Shown here in pieces: positions 24,814 to 32,861 of a stretch of 64,000 nucleotides of DNA. The stretch is from contig JAXMAR010000019.1 in NCBI GenBank assembly GCA_046350295.1, positions 1 to 64,000 on the forward strand, written 5' to 3'. The translations under genes and the position numbers were made by a program. Source of the DNA: JAXMAR01 sp046350295 (GTDB lineage Bacteria > Planctomycetota > Planctomycetia > Gemmatales > Gemmataceae). Every line of letters begins with the position of its first letter. Position 1 is the first letter of the stretch. A model generated the notes under the pieces. It was not told where the DNA came from, did no database searches, and was given only the letters and a program-made list of their open reading frames with translations.

Positions 24814-25626
24814 TCACAGCCAAAACACCAGGTTCTTCTCAAGCTTGTGACGCAGCCACAGCGCCAGCAGAAAGACGAAGCCGACGAAGGAGGCGAAGAT
24901 CGCGTACGTTGTCGCGCTCGGGACCTGATTCTGCAGGATCGGCAAGCGAATCGCCTCCATTAGATACGTCAGCGGGTTGTAATCCACGAAGCGACCAAAG
25001 GCGCCGCGGCCGCGAACCATGTCCGGCAAGTAGATGATCGGCGTCAGATAGAAGAGGATCTGGAAGAGGATCTCCACCAGGTGCTGCGTGTCCGGGAAAT
25101 GCGTGTGGATCAGGCCGAGGATCAGGGCAAAAGACCAGCAGAATACGAGGAGCAAGACGAGCGACAACAATAGCGGCGGCAACATGAGCGGACTGGGCAA
25201 TCCAGTCGTGATGGTGACCAGCGCGATCACCATGAGAAACGCCAGGCCCGCATGGATGCCGCCGCCGAGGACGACGCGCAGTGGAAACAGCGCGAGGGGG
25301 ACCGGTTGCTGTCGGATGTACGCCGCCGACGTGATGAAGCACAGGCAGCCACCGTTCACCGACTCCATGATCAGGCCCCAGACCGTGAAGCCCGACAGGA
25401 AAAACGGCGCGAAGGTCCGCACCGGCTGGTTGAAAAGCGGGCAGAAGACGAGGCAGCAGACGGCCGTCATCGCCATCGGCCGGATCAGCGACCAGCCGAC
25501 GCCGAGGACGGAGCGCTTGTAACGGTTGCGCAGGTCCATGCCGACGAGCGACAGGAGGAAGTAGCGCAGGCGCCACATCCGGCTCAAATAGCTCAACGGC
25601 GCGAAGGTCGCGCTGGACGCATCCAT
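24814..25626 (-). CDS. Polysaccharide-export ABC transporter permease (Wzm/TagG-like)
   Basis: A 270-residue ABC2-type permease with six predicted helices. RNRYKRSVLGVGWSLIRPM is the conserved cytoplasmic lead-in of the family, and the C-terminal half has ILFYLTPIIYLPDMV plus the VDYNPLTYLMEAIR loop seen in Wzm/RfbD/TagG. With the ATPase 27 bp downstream it makes a full exporter of undecaprenyl-linked glycan across the inner membrane. ATG 25626 is the natural start. Divergent from the HAD gene. Confidence 0.92.
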   Translation of the reverse strand: MDASSATFAPLSYLSRMWRLRYFLLSLVGMDLRNRYKRSVLGVGWSLIRPMAMTAVCCLVFCPLFNQPVRTFAPFFLSGFTVWGLIMESVNGGCLCFITSAAYIRQQPVPLALFPLRVVLGGGIHAGLAFLMVIALVTITTGLPSPLMLPPLLLSLVLLLVFCWSFALILGLIHTHFPDTQHLVEILFQILFYLTPIIYLPDMVRGRGAFGRFVDYNPLTYLMEAIRLPILQNQVPSATTYAIFASFVGFVFLLALWLRHKLEKNLVFWL

Positions 25627-25811
25627 GCCATGCTCCCTTGGGTCGCCTACAAATCGCCGACGGCGCGCATTCGGTCAAGGCCAGCCGCCTTCCGCCGGGT
25701 AGTGGGTTATCGGCAGCGCCGGCCAGCGGCGGCCGCGCCGCGTGACGCCGGCTTCGGCTTGCGTCTTTCCCGGCTCCCGTGTACGATCGCCCCCCTCCGC
25801 CCACGGCACGG

Positions 25812-26468
25812 ATGCTGAAATTCATGCGCGCGAATCCGCGAGTTATCGGCGTCGATTTCGACAACACGATCGCGTGTTACGACGACCTTCTCTGCCAGCT
25901 GGCCCTGGAACGCGGCCTGGTCCGCGCGGACGCCGCGCGGGGAAAGAAGGCGATCCGCGATCACATCCGCACGCTGCCCGACGGCGAGAATGAATGGCAG
26001 CGCCTGCAAGCCATCATGTATGGCCCGGCGATCGAGGGCGCTCGGCCCTTCGAGGGCGTGCTCGATTTTCTGCGCTCCTGTCGCGCGCGCGGGATGGTCG
26101 TTCAGATCGTGAGTCACAAGACATCCCATTCGAACCTGTTGCGCGGCGGGGCCGACTTTCGGGAAGCGGCCACGCGCTGGATGGCCGGTCGCGGCTTCTT
26201 CGACGCCTCGGGCATCGGGCTGACGCCGGCGCAGGTTCACTACGAGTCGACCCGCGAAGAAAAGGTGGCACGCCTCCAGTCGCTGCGGTGCGGTTACTTC
26301 ATCGACGACCTGGAGGAGACCTTCGGCGAGAAAACGTTTCCCGTCGACGTCAAGAAGGTGCTGTTCAATCCTCATGGCGAACCGGTGCGCGTGGCGGGGG
26401 TTCACGCGTGCTCGAGCTGGAGACAGATAAAGGAGCTGGTCGTTGATGGGGGCGCCAGGCGCAGTTGA
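25812..26468 (+). CDS. HAD-superfamily phosphatase-like protein
   Basis: A 218-residue HAD-fold protein. Motif I is VIGVDFDNTIACYD (DxDNT, nucleophile and acid Asp), motif II the Ser/Thr in VVQIVSHKT, the Lys in TREEKVARL and motif III CGYFIDDLEETF. The order and spacing support a functional phosphohydrolase. ATG 25812 sits directly before the domain. It overlaps the next gene by 23 bp, so HAD and the APH-like kinase are translationally coupled. In this glycan locus it could dephosphorylate a sugar phosphate; that is inference. Confidence 0.85.
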   Translation: MLKFMRANPRVIGVDFDNTIACYDDLLCQLALERGLVRADAARGKKAIRDHIRTLPDGENEWQRLQAIMYGPAIEGARPFEGVLDFLRSCRARGMVVQIVSHKTSHSNLLRGGADFREAATRWMAGRGFFDASGIGLTPAQVHYESTREEKVARLQSLRCGYFIDDLEETFGEKTFPVDVKKVLFNPHGEPVRVAGVHACSSWRQIKELVVDGGARRS

Positions 26469-27534
26469 AAAGTCCTCCGTGGACGCCGCCGCCGATATTG
26501 CCGCGGGCCTCCTTGGAGAGCCGGTCGCGGAGATTACGCGCATTGGCGGCGGGCGGAACAGCCAAGTGTATCGCGTCGAGGCCGCCGCCGGCGGGCGCGT
26601 GGTGCTGAAGCGCTATTTTCAAGACGGGCGGGACGCTCGGGATCGGCGCTTGACGGAATCGGTGGCGCTGCGATTCCTGCGCGAAAACGACGTCCCCTGT
26701 GTGCCGCGCCTGCTTTGCACTGACGCGGAAAAGCAGGCCAGTCTGCTCGAGTTTGTGGAGGGGGGGCCGGTCGCGGCCGACACGGCGACGCCGACGGATA
26801 TCGCCGCCCTCGCCGCCTTCCTGGTTTCCTTGCATCGCTTGACGGGAAAGCCGGGAGCGGCCCTCTTGCCCCGCGCTTCCGAGGCGGTCTTCACCCTGGC
26901 CGAGCTGCTCGACTCGATCGAGAAGCGGCTGGGGCGGCTGCGTCAGGTGGAGCGGCGGACGGCGCGGCAGAAGGAATTGGCGGGGTTTCTGGAAACGGAG
27001 TTCACGCCGGCGCTCGCCGGCGCCGGCGACTGGGCGCGCGACAGACTGCGCGGCTGCGGCCGGGCGGTCGATGAACCGCTGCCGCTCGAGGCGTGCACGC
27101 TGAGCCCGTCGGATTTCGGGCTGCACAACACGCTGCGTCAGGCGGACGGACGGCTCGTCTTCCTGGATTTCGAGTATTTCGGCCGAGATGACCCGGCGAA
27201 AACGGTCGCCGACTTCCTGCTTCATCCCGGCATGGCCCTGTCGCTCGAACAGCGCGGCGGCTTCTTGCGGGACCTGCTGGGCAGCTTGCCGCGCGGACAT
27301 GCGCTGGAGGAGCGGGTTCGCGTCGCCTACGTGGTGTATGGGCTCAAGTGGGTGATGATCCTGCTCAACGAATTCGTGCCCGAGCACCTGGCGCGGCGGT
27401 TGTTCGCCAATCCGGCCCTGCGCGCCGAAGAAGTGCAAGGCGCCCAGATGACGAAGGCGCGAAGGATGTTGGAGCAATCTATCGAAGCGCAGAGCTTGTT
27501 TCCTTACGAGGAATGGTTGAAGAATTCGCGGTGA
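26446..27534 (+). CDS. APH-family phosphotransferase
   Basis: A 362-residue protein of the aminoglycoside/choline kinase fold. N-lobe: IGGGRNSQVYRVEA and RVVLKRYF (ATP-site Lys), LLEFVEGGPV hinge. The catalytic loop reads SPSDFGLHNTL, keeping Asp and Asn of the usual HxDxxxxN although His is Ser. The metal loop is VFLDFEYFGRDDP. Such kinases in glycan loci often phosphorylate sugars or choline-like groups. ATG 26446 (an adjacent TTG at 26443 is also possible) overlaps the HAD gene. Confidence 0.86.
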   Translation: MGAPGAVEKSSVDAAADIAAGLLGEPVAEITRIGGGRNSQVYRVEAAAGGRVVLKRYFQDGRDARDRRLTESVALRFLRENDVPCVPRLLCTDAEKQASLLEFVEGGPVAADTATPTDIAALAAFLVSLHRLTGKPGAALLPRASEAVFTLAELLDSIEKRLGRLRQVERRTARQKELAGFLETEFTPALAGAGDWARDRLRGCGRAVDEPLPLEACTLSPSDFGLHNTLRQADGRLVFLDFEYFGRDDPAKTVADFLLHPGMALSLEQRGGFLRDLLGSLPRGHALEERVRVAYVVYGLKWVMILLNEFVPEHLARRLFANPALRAEEVQGAQMTKARRMLEQSIEAQSLFPYEEWLKNSR

Positions 27535-27626
27535 GTTGACATCTCCATGCCCACGCAAAGCCGTGGGCATGGCACGCTTGGCCGAAACGCCGGGCGATAG
27601 TCCCCTTTCAAGGAAGGAAAACAATC

Positions 27627-28340
27627 ATGGGTCGCATGCTCGACATCGTCAGTTCTCTGCACAAGAGGACCCAGCGCGACTACATCGGTCGCATGGTGGA
27701 CGACAAGGTCCATTGCATGAAGATGGCGCGGCAGTACGAGGCCGACTACTGGGACGGCGACCGCCGCTTCGGCTACGGCGGCTACAAGTACGACGGGCGC
27801 TGGTCCATCGTCGCCCAGAAGCTCGTCGAGACCTACAAGCTGCCGGAGAACGCCCGCATCCTCGACATCGGCTGCGGCAAGGCGTTCCTGCTCTACGAGC
27901 TGTCGCGCCTCCTGCCCAAGGCCGAGATCGCCGGCTTCGACATCTCCAACCACGGCCTGGCGAACGCGAAGCCCGAAGTCCGCCCGTTCCTTTTCAAGCA
28001 CCGGGCGCAGGATCCGTATCCATTCGGCGACAAGCACTTCGATCTCGCCATCTCGCTGACGACGTTCCACAACCTGAAGATCTACGAGCTGCAAACGGCC
28101 CTAAAGGAGATGGAGCGCGTCGCCAAGAACAAGTATTTGATGGTCGAGAGCTACCGCGACGAGCAGGAGCTGTTCAACGTCCAGTGCTGGGCCCTGACCT
28201 GCGAGGCGTTCTTCTCCACCGACCAGTGGATCTGGCTCTACGACCACTTCGGCTACACCGGCGACTACGAGTTCATCTACTTCGAAGGAGCCGGCGCCGC
28301 CAAGCCGGCGCAGAACAACGACCTGCGCAAGAGCGCGTGA
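27627..28340 (+). CDS. Class I SAM-dependent methyltransferase
   Basis: A 237-residue methyltransferase with motif I ARILDIGCGKAFLLYEL, AEIAGFDISNHGL and FDLAISLTTFHNL. The N-terminus (MLDIVSSLHKRTQRDYIGRM) and the C-terminal WLYDHFGYTGDYEFIYFEG are distinctive and resemble methyltransferases from bacterial surface-polysaccharide clusters. A strong AAGGAAGGAAA precedes the ATG. It lies 92 bp after the APH gene in the same direction. Confidence 0.88.
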   Translation: MGRMLDIVSSLHKRTQRDYIGRMVDDKVHCMKMARQYEADYWDGDRRFGYGGYKYDGRWSIVAQKLVETYKLPENARILDIGCGKAFLLYELSRLLPKAEIAGFDISNHGLANAKPEVRPFLFKHRAQDPYPFGDKHFDLAISLTTFHNLKIYELQTALKEMERVAKNKYLMVESYRDEQELFNVQCWALTCEAFFSTDQWIWLYDHFGYTGDYEFIYFEGAGAAKPAQNNDLRKSA

Positions 28341-28346
28341 GGATCC

Positions 28347-28621
28347 AACTACCACGGAAAGCACGGAAAACACGGAAAAAAGACAAAGAGAGCCAACGTC
28401 GTGTCTGAGCTAGCTGCGAGTTCGGCTGCAGGGTCGGGAGGGCGAGGCCTCCGCCGAGCCGATTCCGTCCCCGGCGGCGTCCGGCTCGGCAGGAGCCTCG
28501 CCCTCCCGGGGCGGCTACGAATTGATCGTTGAAATGATCCACACTGCACGGGAAGGAAGAAACACAAGAAGAGGAAGCAGTCCTTCTTTTTTCCGTGTCT
28601 TCCGTGTTTTCCGTGGTAGTT
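28347..28621. mobile_element. 275-bp MITE-like composite element with ~38-bp terminal inverted repeats
   Basis: The ends (28347-28384 and 28584-28621) are near-identical inverted repeats built from a CACGGAAA unit and starting AACTACCACGG. Inside, 28436-28460 and 28483-28507 form a second palindrome (GGGAGGGCGAGGC...GCCTCGCCCTCCC). No coding capacity is evident, and no clear target duplication was found. It separates a methyltransferase and a dehydrogenase gene. Confidence 0.65.
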
Positions 28622-28641
28622 AACTCCAAAAAAGGATTCCC

Positions 28642-29676
28642 ATGAAAGCCGCCGTTTTGGTTGAGACGAATCATCCGCTCGAGATTCTCGACATCGAGCT
28701 GCCGAAGCTCGACGTGGGCCAGGTGCTGGTGCAGATGGAATGGAGCGGCATCTGCGGCAAGCAGATCGACGAGATCCTCGCTCGCCGCGGCCCCGATCCG
28801 TACCTGCCGCACCTGCTCGGGCATGAGGGGACGGGCATCGTGCGCGACGTGGGCCCGGGCGTGCGCAAGGTCAAGCCGGGGGACAAGGTCGTCCTGCACT
28901 GGATGAAGGGGAGCGGCATCGACGCCGCGCCCGCCAAGGTGCGCAGCCGCGACGGCCGGGTCATCAACGCCGGCTGCGTCACCACCTTCGGCACCCATAC
29001 CGTCGTCGTCGAGAACCGCATCACGAAGATCGGCCCGGACACGCCCGGCGACGTGGCGGCCCTCCTGGGCTGCGCCGTCACCACCGGCCTGGGCATCGTC
29101 TTCAACAACGCCCACTTGAAGCCGGGCGAGTCGATCGCCGTCTTCGGCGTCGGCGGCGTCGGCCTCAACGTCATCCAGGGCGCCGCCCTGGTCAACGCCC
29201 ACCCGATCGTCGGCATCGACCTGATCGATTCGAAGCTCGACTGGGCCCGTTCGTTCGGCGCCACGCACACGGTCAACTCCGGCAAGCAGGACGCCGCCGC
29301 CACGCTCAAGGAGATGACCGGCGGCAAGGGCTTCGACGTGACGGTCGACACCACCGGCAATCGCCAGGTCCGCGAGCTGGCCTACGACGTGGCGTCCCCC
29401 AAGGGTCGCATCATCTACGCCGGCGTCCCCGGCGTTCACGACAAGATCACGATCGATTCGTTCCCGATCCACTTCGGCCGGCAGCTCATCGGCTCCCACG
29501 GCGGCGAAACGGCGCCGGACCAGGACATCCCGCGTTACCTCGGTCTTTACCAGCGGAAGCAGCTCAGCCTCGACAACCTGATCACGCACCGCTTCCCGCT
29601 GGAGAAGATCAACGAGGCGATCGACGCGGTGCGCACGGGGACCGCGGGGCGGTGCCTGGTGAAGCTGGCGGCGTGA
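28642..29676 (+). CDS. Zinc-type (MDR) alcohol dehydrogenase-like protein
   Basis: A 344-residue medium-chain dehydrogenase. Catalytic-zinc ligands are suggested by WSGICGKQIDE (Cys), LLGHEGTGIV (His-Glu) and LLGCAVTTGLG (Cys). The NAD-binding Rossmann turn is VFGVGGVGLNVIQ with the acidic GIDLID. The segment that normally carries four structural-zinc cysteines reads GSGIDAAPAKVRSRDG with none, so the structural zinc is lost. The likely role is oxidoreduction of a sugar or cyclitol precursor. ATG follows AAAGGA. It is followed by a strong terminator. Confidence 0.88.
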   Translation: MKAAVLVETNHPLEILDIELPKLDVGQVLVQMEWSGICGKQIDEILARRGPDPYLPHLLGHEGTGIVRDVGPGVRKVKPGDKVVLHWMKGSGIDAAPAKVRSRDGRVINAGCVTTFGTHTVVVENRITKIGPDTPGDVAALLGCAVTTGLGIVFNNAHLKPGESIAVFGVGGVGLNVIQGAALVNAHPIVGIDLIDSKLDWARSFGATHTVNSGKQDAAATLKEMTGGKGFDVTVDTTGNRQVRELAYDVASPKGRIIYAGVPGVHDKITIDSFPIHFGRQLIGSHGGETAPDQDIPRYLGLYQRKQLSLDNLITHRFPLEKINEAIDAVRTGTAGRCLVKLAA

Positions 29677-29697
29677 TGGCTGCGCTGACGTGACGAG

Positions 29698-29737
29698 AAG
29701 AAGGGGACGCGGCGCGAGGCCGCGTCCCCTTCTTTGT
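29698..29737 (+). terminator. Strong hairpin terminator after the dehydrogenase
   Basis: A perfect 16-bp stem (29698-29713 with 29719-29734) and 5-nt loop, followed by TTTG. It is 22 bp after the stop of the dehydrogenase and closes the plus-strand run before the restriction island. Confidence 0.7.
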
Positions 29738-29780
29738 CCGCCGTTTAACCCGTTTTGTCCGCCGTTTAACCCGTTTGCGC
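29733..29780. repeat. 21-bp tandem repeat
   Basis: Two perfect copies of TTTGTCCGCCGTTTAACCCG+T (29733-29753, 29754-29774) and the start of a third. It begins within the terminator tail. Confidence 0.85.
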
Positions 29781-29965
29781 CGCGCTTCATGCGGCCGCGG
29801 CGCAGGCGGGCACGGACCCATCTCGATTCTCCCATGGACGGGGCGGCGATGTCGGTTCACTTCTTTTTGCCGCCCCGAGCGCGGGTTCGGGGGGCTGCCA
29901 TCGGGGAGTACGGCGGCGGGTTCGCAGTCGCTTGATCCGCGCGCCGCGCCGCGTAAACTGGCACC

Positions 29966-31723
29966 ATGCTCACCGATCCCGCCCTGCGCTCCAAAGTCGA
30001 TTCGCTCTGGGACAAGCTATGGTCCGGGGGGCTTTCCAATCCGCTCGACGCGATCGAGCAGCTTTCCTTTCTTATCTTCCTCAAGCGGCTGGATGAGCGG
30101 GAGCAGGACGCGGAGCGGGCGGCGCGGCTGCGCGGGAAGAAGCAGCAGGCGCTGTTTCCCGACGCCGCGTTTCGCTGGTCGCACTGGAAGCAGCTGCCGG
30201 CCGAGCAGGCGCTCAAGCACGTCAAGGAGAAGGTGTTTCCGTTCATCAAGACGCTGGGCGGGGCGGGCGGGTCGTTCGCGCGGCACATGGAGAACGCGGA
30301 GTTCAAGATCAACAAGCCGAGCCTGCTGGTCGAGGCCGCGAAGGCCATCGACGACATGGAGATATCGAGCCAGAACCAGGACGTGCAGGGGGACCTTTAC
30401 GAATACCTTCTCTCGAAGCTGAACACGGCGGGGCAGAACGGGCAGTTCCGCACGCCGCGGCACATCATCCGCATGATGGTGAAGCTGGTCGATCCGCGGC
30501 CGGGGGAACGCGTGTGCGATCCGGCGGCGGGGACGTGCGGCTTTCTGGTCGGCGCCTACCAGCACCTTCTCGAGACGCACACGCGGGCCGATAACCTGAC
30601 CTATGACGAGGACGGCTATCCGCATCATTTGATCGGCGATCAGCTCACGACGGAGCAGCACCGCTTTCTCCAGGGCAAGGCGCTCACCGGCTATGACAAC
30701 GATTCGGGCATGACGATGCTGCGCATCGGCTGCATGAACCTGATGCTGCACGGGATCGACTCGCCGAGCTTCGGCTACGCGGACACGCTGTCCAAGGGGT
30801 TCGACGAGGAGCGGCTCTACGACGTGATCCTGGCCAATCCGCCGTTCAAGGGGGCGATCGACGCGGGGGACGTGAACCCGTCGCTGCCGGCCAAGTGCAA
30901 GAAGACGGAGATCCTGTTCCTGCACCTGTTCCTGCGGCAGTTGGAGAACGGCGGGCGCGGGGCGGTGATCGTGCCGGACGGGGTGCTGTTCGGCTCGTCG
31001 CGGGCGCACGTCGAGGCGCGGAAGAAGCTGATCGAGGAAAACCGGCTGGACGCGGTGGTGTCGATGCCGTCGGGCGTGTTCCGGCCATATGCCGGGGTGT
31101 CGACGGCGGTGCTGGTGTTCACGAAGGGGGCGGCGACGGAGCGGATCTGGTTCTACGACATGGAGCACGACGGCTTCTCGCTGGACGACAAGCGGCAGCG
31201 GGTGGCGGACAACGACATCCCGGACCTCCTGGAATGCTGGAAGAAGCGGAAGGACGTGAAGTTCCAGCAGAAGCGGGCGCAGCGGCTGGCGGACCTGGAG
31301 AAGGAGATCGCGCCCTTGAAGGCCGACCGGCTGGGGCATCACGCGACGATCCACCGGCTACGGTTCGAGGAGGTGATCGCGGACCACGATCCCCCCTCTC
31401 CCTCGGGGAGAGGGGCCGGGGGTGAGGGGGCCGTGGACGCGGCGCGGACGGCGCGGGAGAAGGCGGAGGCGGAGTTGGCGGAGCTACAGGCGAGGATCGC
31501 GCCCCTGGAGCGGGAGATCAACCAGCTGGGGCGGCAGTTCTGGGTGAGCAAGGATCAAGTGAAGGCGAACAACTACGACGTGTCGGCGAGCCGGTATCGG
31601 CAGGTGGAGCAGGAGGAGGTGTTCTATGAGGCGCCGGAGGTGACGCTGGGGCGGTTGCGGGAGTTGGAACGAGCCGCCGAAATGGAAATCACGGCGCTTG
31701 AGCAACTGGTTTCAGCCAAATGA
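29966..31723 (+). CDS. hsdM: Type I restriction-modification system methyltransferase subunit (HsdM)
   Basis: A 585-residue N6-adenine methyltransferase subunit. The N-terminal HsdM_N helical domain (1-140) includes LSFLIFLKRLDERE; the N6_Mtase domain has GQFRTPRHIIRMMV, the SAM motif VCDPAAGTCGFLVGA and catalytic NPPF in YDVILANPPFKGA. The C-terminal part is coiled coil for contact with HsdS. At 31391-31431 a palindromic repeat encodes DPPSPSGRGAGGEG in frame, inside the coiled coil. Its stop overlaps the hsdS start (ATGA). Confidence 0.95.
   Translation: MLTDPALRSKVDSLWDKLWSGGLSNPLDAIEQLSFLIFLKRLDEREQDAERAARLRGKKQQALFPDAAFRWSHWKQLPAEQALKHVKEKVFPFIKTLGGAGGSFARHMENAEFKINKPSLLVEAAKAIDDMEISSQNQDVQGDLYEYLLSKLNTAGQNGQFRTPRHIIRMMVKLVDPRPGERVCDPAAGTCGFLVGAYQHLLETHTRADNLTYDEDGYPHHLIGDQLTTEQHRFLQGKALTGYDNDSGMTMLRIGCMNLMLHGIDSPSFGYADTLSKGFDEERLYDVILANPPFKGAIDAGDVNPSLPAKCKKTEILFLHLFLRQLENGGRGAVIVPDGVLFGSSRAHVEARKKLIEENRLDAVVSMPSGVFRPYAGVSTAVLVFTKGAATERIWFYDMEHDGFSLDDKRQRVADNDIPDLLECWKKRKDVKFQQKRAQRLADLEKEIAPLKADRLGHHATIHRLRFEEVIADHDPPSPSGRGAGGEGAVDAARTAREKAEAELAELQARIAPLEREINQLGRQFWVSKDQVKANNYDVSASRYRQVEQEEVFYEAPEVTLGRLRELERAAEMEITALEQLVSAK
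31391..31431. repeat. Family D palindromic repeat inside hsdM
   Basis: CCCCCCTCTCCCTCGGGGAG then AGGGGCCGGGGGTGAGGGGG. Related copies lie at 40187 and 43215. It keeps the hsdM frame and encodes a Gly/Pro/Ser-rich insert. Confidence 0.8.
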
Positions 31724-32844
31724 ACGAGGCACGACTCGGCGAATGCGTGGAGATCATTAACGGGTTCGCCTTCAAATCTGAGCTCTTCTCGACCGAGCGA
31801 AGTGGACTCCCAGTCGCGAGAATTCGCGACGTTGTACGGGGCTACTCGGAGACATTCTACTCGGGCGAGTTTCCCGATAACGTCGTCCTTCGCAACGGCG
31901 ACTTGCTGGTTGGGATGGACGGAGAGTTTAACGTCGGGCGATGGGCCGGGGGTCGCGCGCTCCTGAACCAGCGGGTGTGTAAGGTCAATGCAAAGGAGAC
32001 GCTGCTTGATCGGAACTACCTCAAGCATCTACTTCCCAGGATTCTGCAGCGGATTGAGGATGCGACCCCCTTCGTCACCGTCAAGCACCTTTCGTCCGAG
32101 GACCTGAAGGAACAGGCGATTAGACTTCCGTCGCTGGACGAGCAGAAGCGCATCGCGGCGATCTTGGAGCGGGCGGACCGGTTGCGGCGGCTGCGGCGGT
32201 TTGGGCTTGAGACTGGAGAGACGGTCCTCGACGCGGCGTTTCGCGAGCGATTCGCGCCTCGGTTCAAAAGCGCGTCGTGCGTTTCCCTGGGTGAATTGGT
32301 TAGGATCACGGGCGGGGGCACACCGTCGCGCGATTGCCCCGAGTACTTTCAAGGGCGCATCCCTTGGCTGACATCCAAGGACATGCGCGGAGAATACATC
32401 ACGGACACCGAGGAGCACATCACAGAGCGGGCGATCGAGGACAGCTGCACAAATCTGGTCCCTGCCGGTTCGATCTTGGTTGTGGTGAAGAGCAAGGTGT
32501 TGATGCACCGGCTACCGCTCGCCATCTCGAAAGTTGCGCTTTGTCATGGCCAGGACATCAAGTCGATCCAATGCTCGCCCGAACTCGAGCCCGAGTTCGC
32601 GCGATTCGTGTTGAAGCACCATGAACCAAGGTTGTTGCAGATTGCGAGAGGTGCAAACACGGAGGGCTTAACGCTTCCGATGCTGCGGGAGCTATTAGTG
32701 CCAAAGGTCAGCATGAAGGAACAGCAGGCATTCGCACACCTGGCACAGCGGGTGGAGCGATTGCGATCCTTTCACCGAGAATCGTTGCGCCAAGCCGAGC
32801 ATTTGTTCCAAGCATTGCTGCAGCGGGCGTTCGCCGCGGAGTAA
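31720..32844 (+). CDS. hsdS: Type I restriction specificity subunit (HsdS)
   Basis: A 374-residue DNA-recognition subunit with two target-recognition domains. TRD1 spans about 1-125, followed by the conserved helix region LPSLDEQKRIAAILERADRL; TRD2 starts near GELVRITGGGTPSRDCPEYF and ends with the second conserved region around PKVSMKEQQAFAHLAQRVE. Each half specifies one part of a bipartite target, which cannot be predicted from sequence. Codon use is less GC-biased than in neighbours, in keeping with horizontal exchange of hsdS. Coupled to hsdM. Confidence 0.93.
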   Translation: MNEARLGECVEIINGFAFKSELFSTERSGLPVARIRDVVRGYSETFYSGEFPDNVVLRNGDLLVGMDGEFNVGRWAGGRALLNQRVCKVNAKETLLDRNYLKHLLPRILQRIEDATPFVTVKHLSSEDLKEQAIRLPSLDEQKRIAAILERADRLRRLRRFGLETGETVLDAAFRERFAPRFKSASCVSLGELVRITGGGTPSRDCPEYFQGRIPWLTSKDMRGEYITDTEEHITERAIEDSCTNLVPAGSILVVVKSKVLMHRLPLAISKVALCHGQDIKSIQCSPELEPEFARFVLKHHEPRLLQIARGANTEGLTLPMLRELLVPKVSMKEQQAFAHLAQRVERLRSFHRESLRQAEHLFQALLQRAFAAE

Positions 32845-32861
32845 CCGAGGAAGCGGGTGAC

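Noticed and set aside
28273..29835. Minus-strand open frame of 520 codons over the dehydrogenase
   Set aside because: It is antisense to the dehydrogenase and reads through dispersed repeats; no recognisable protein.
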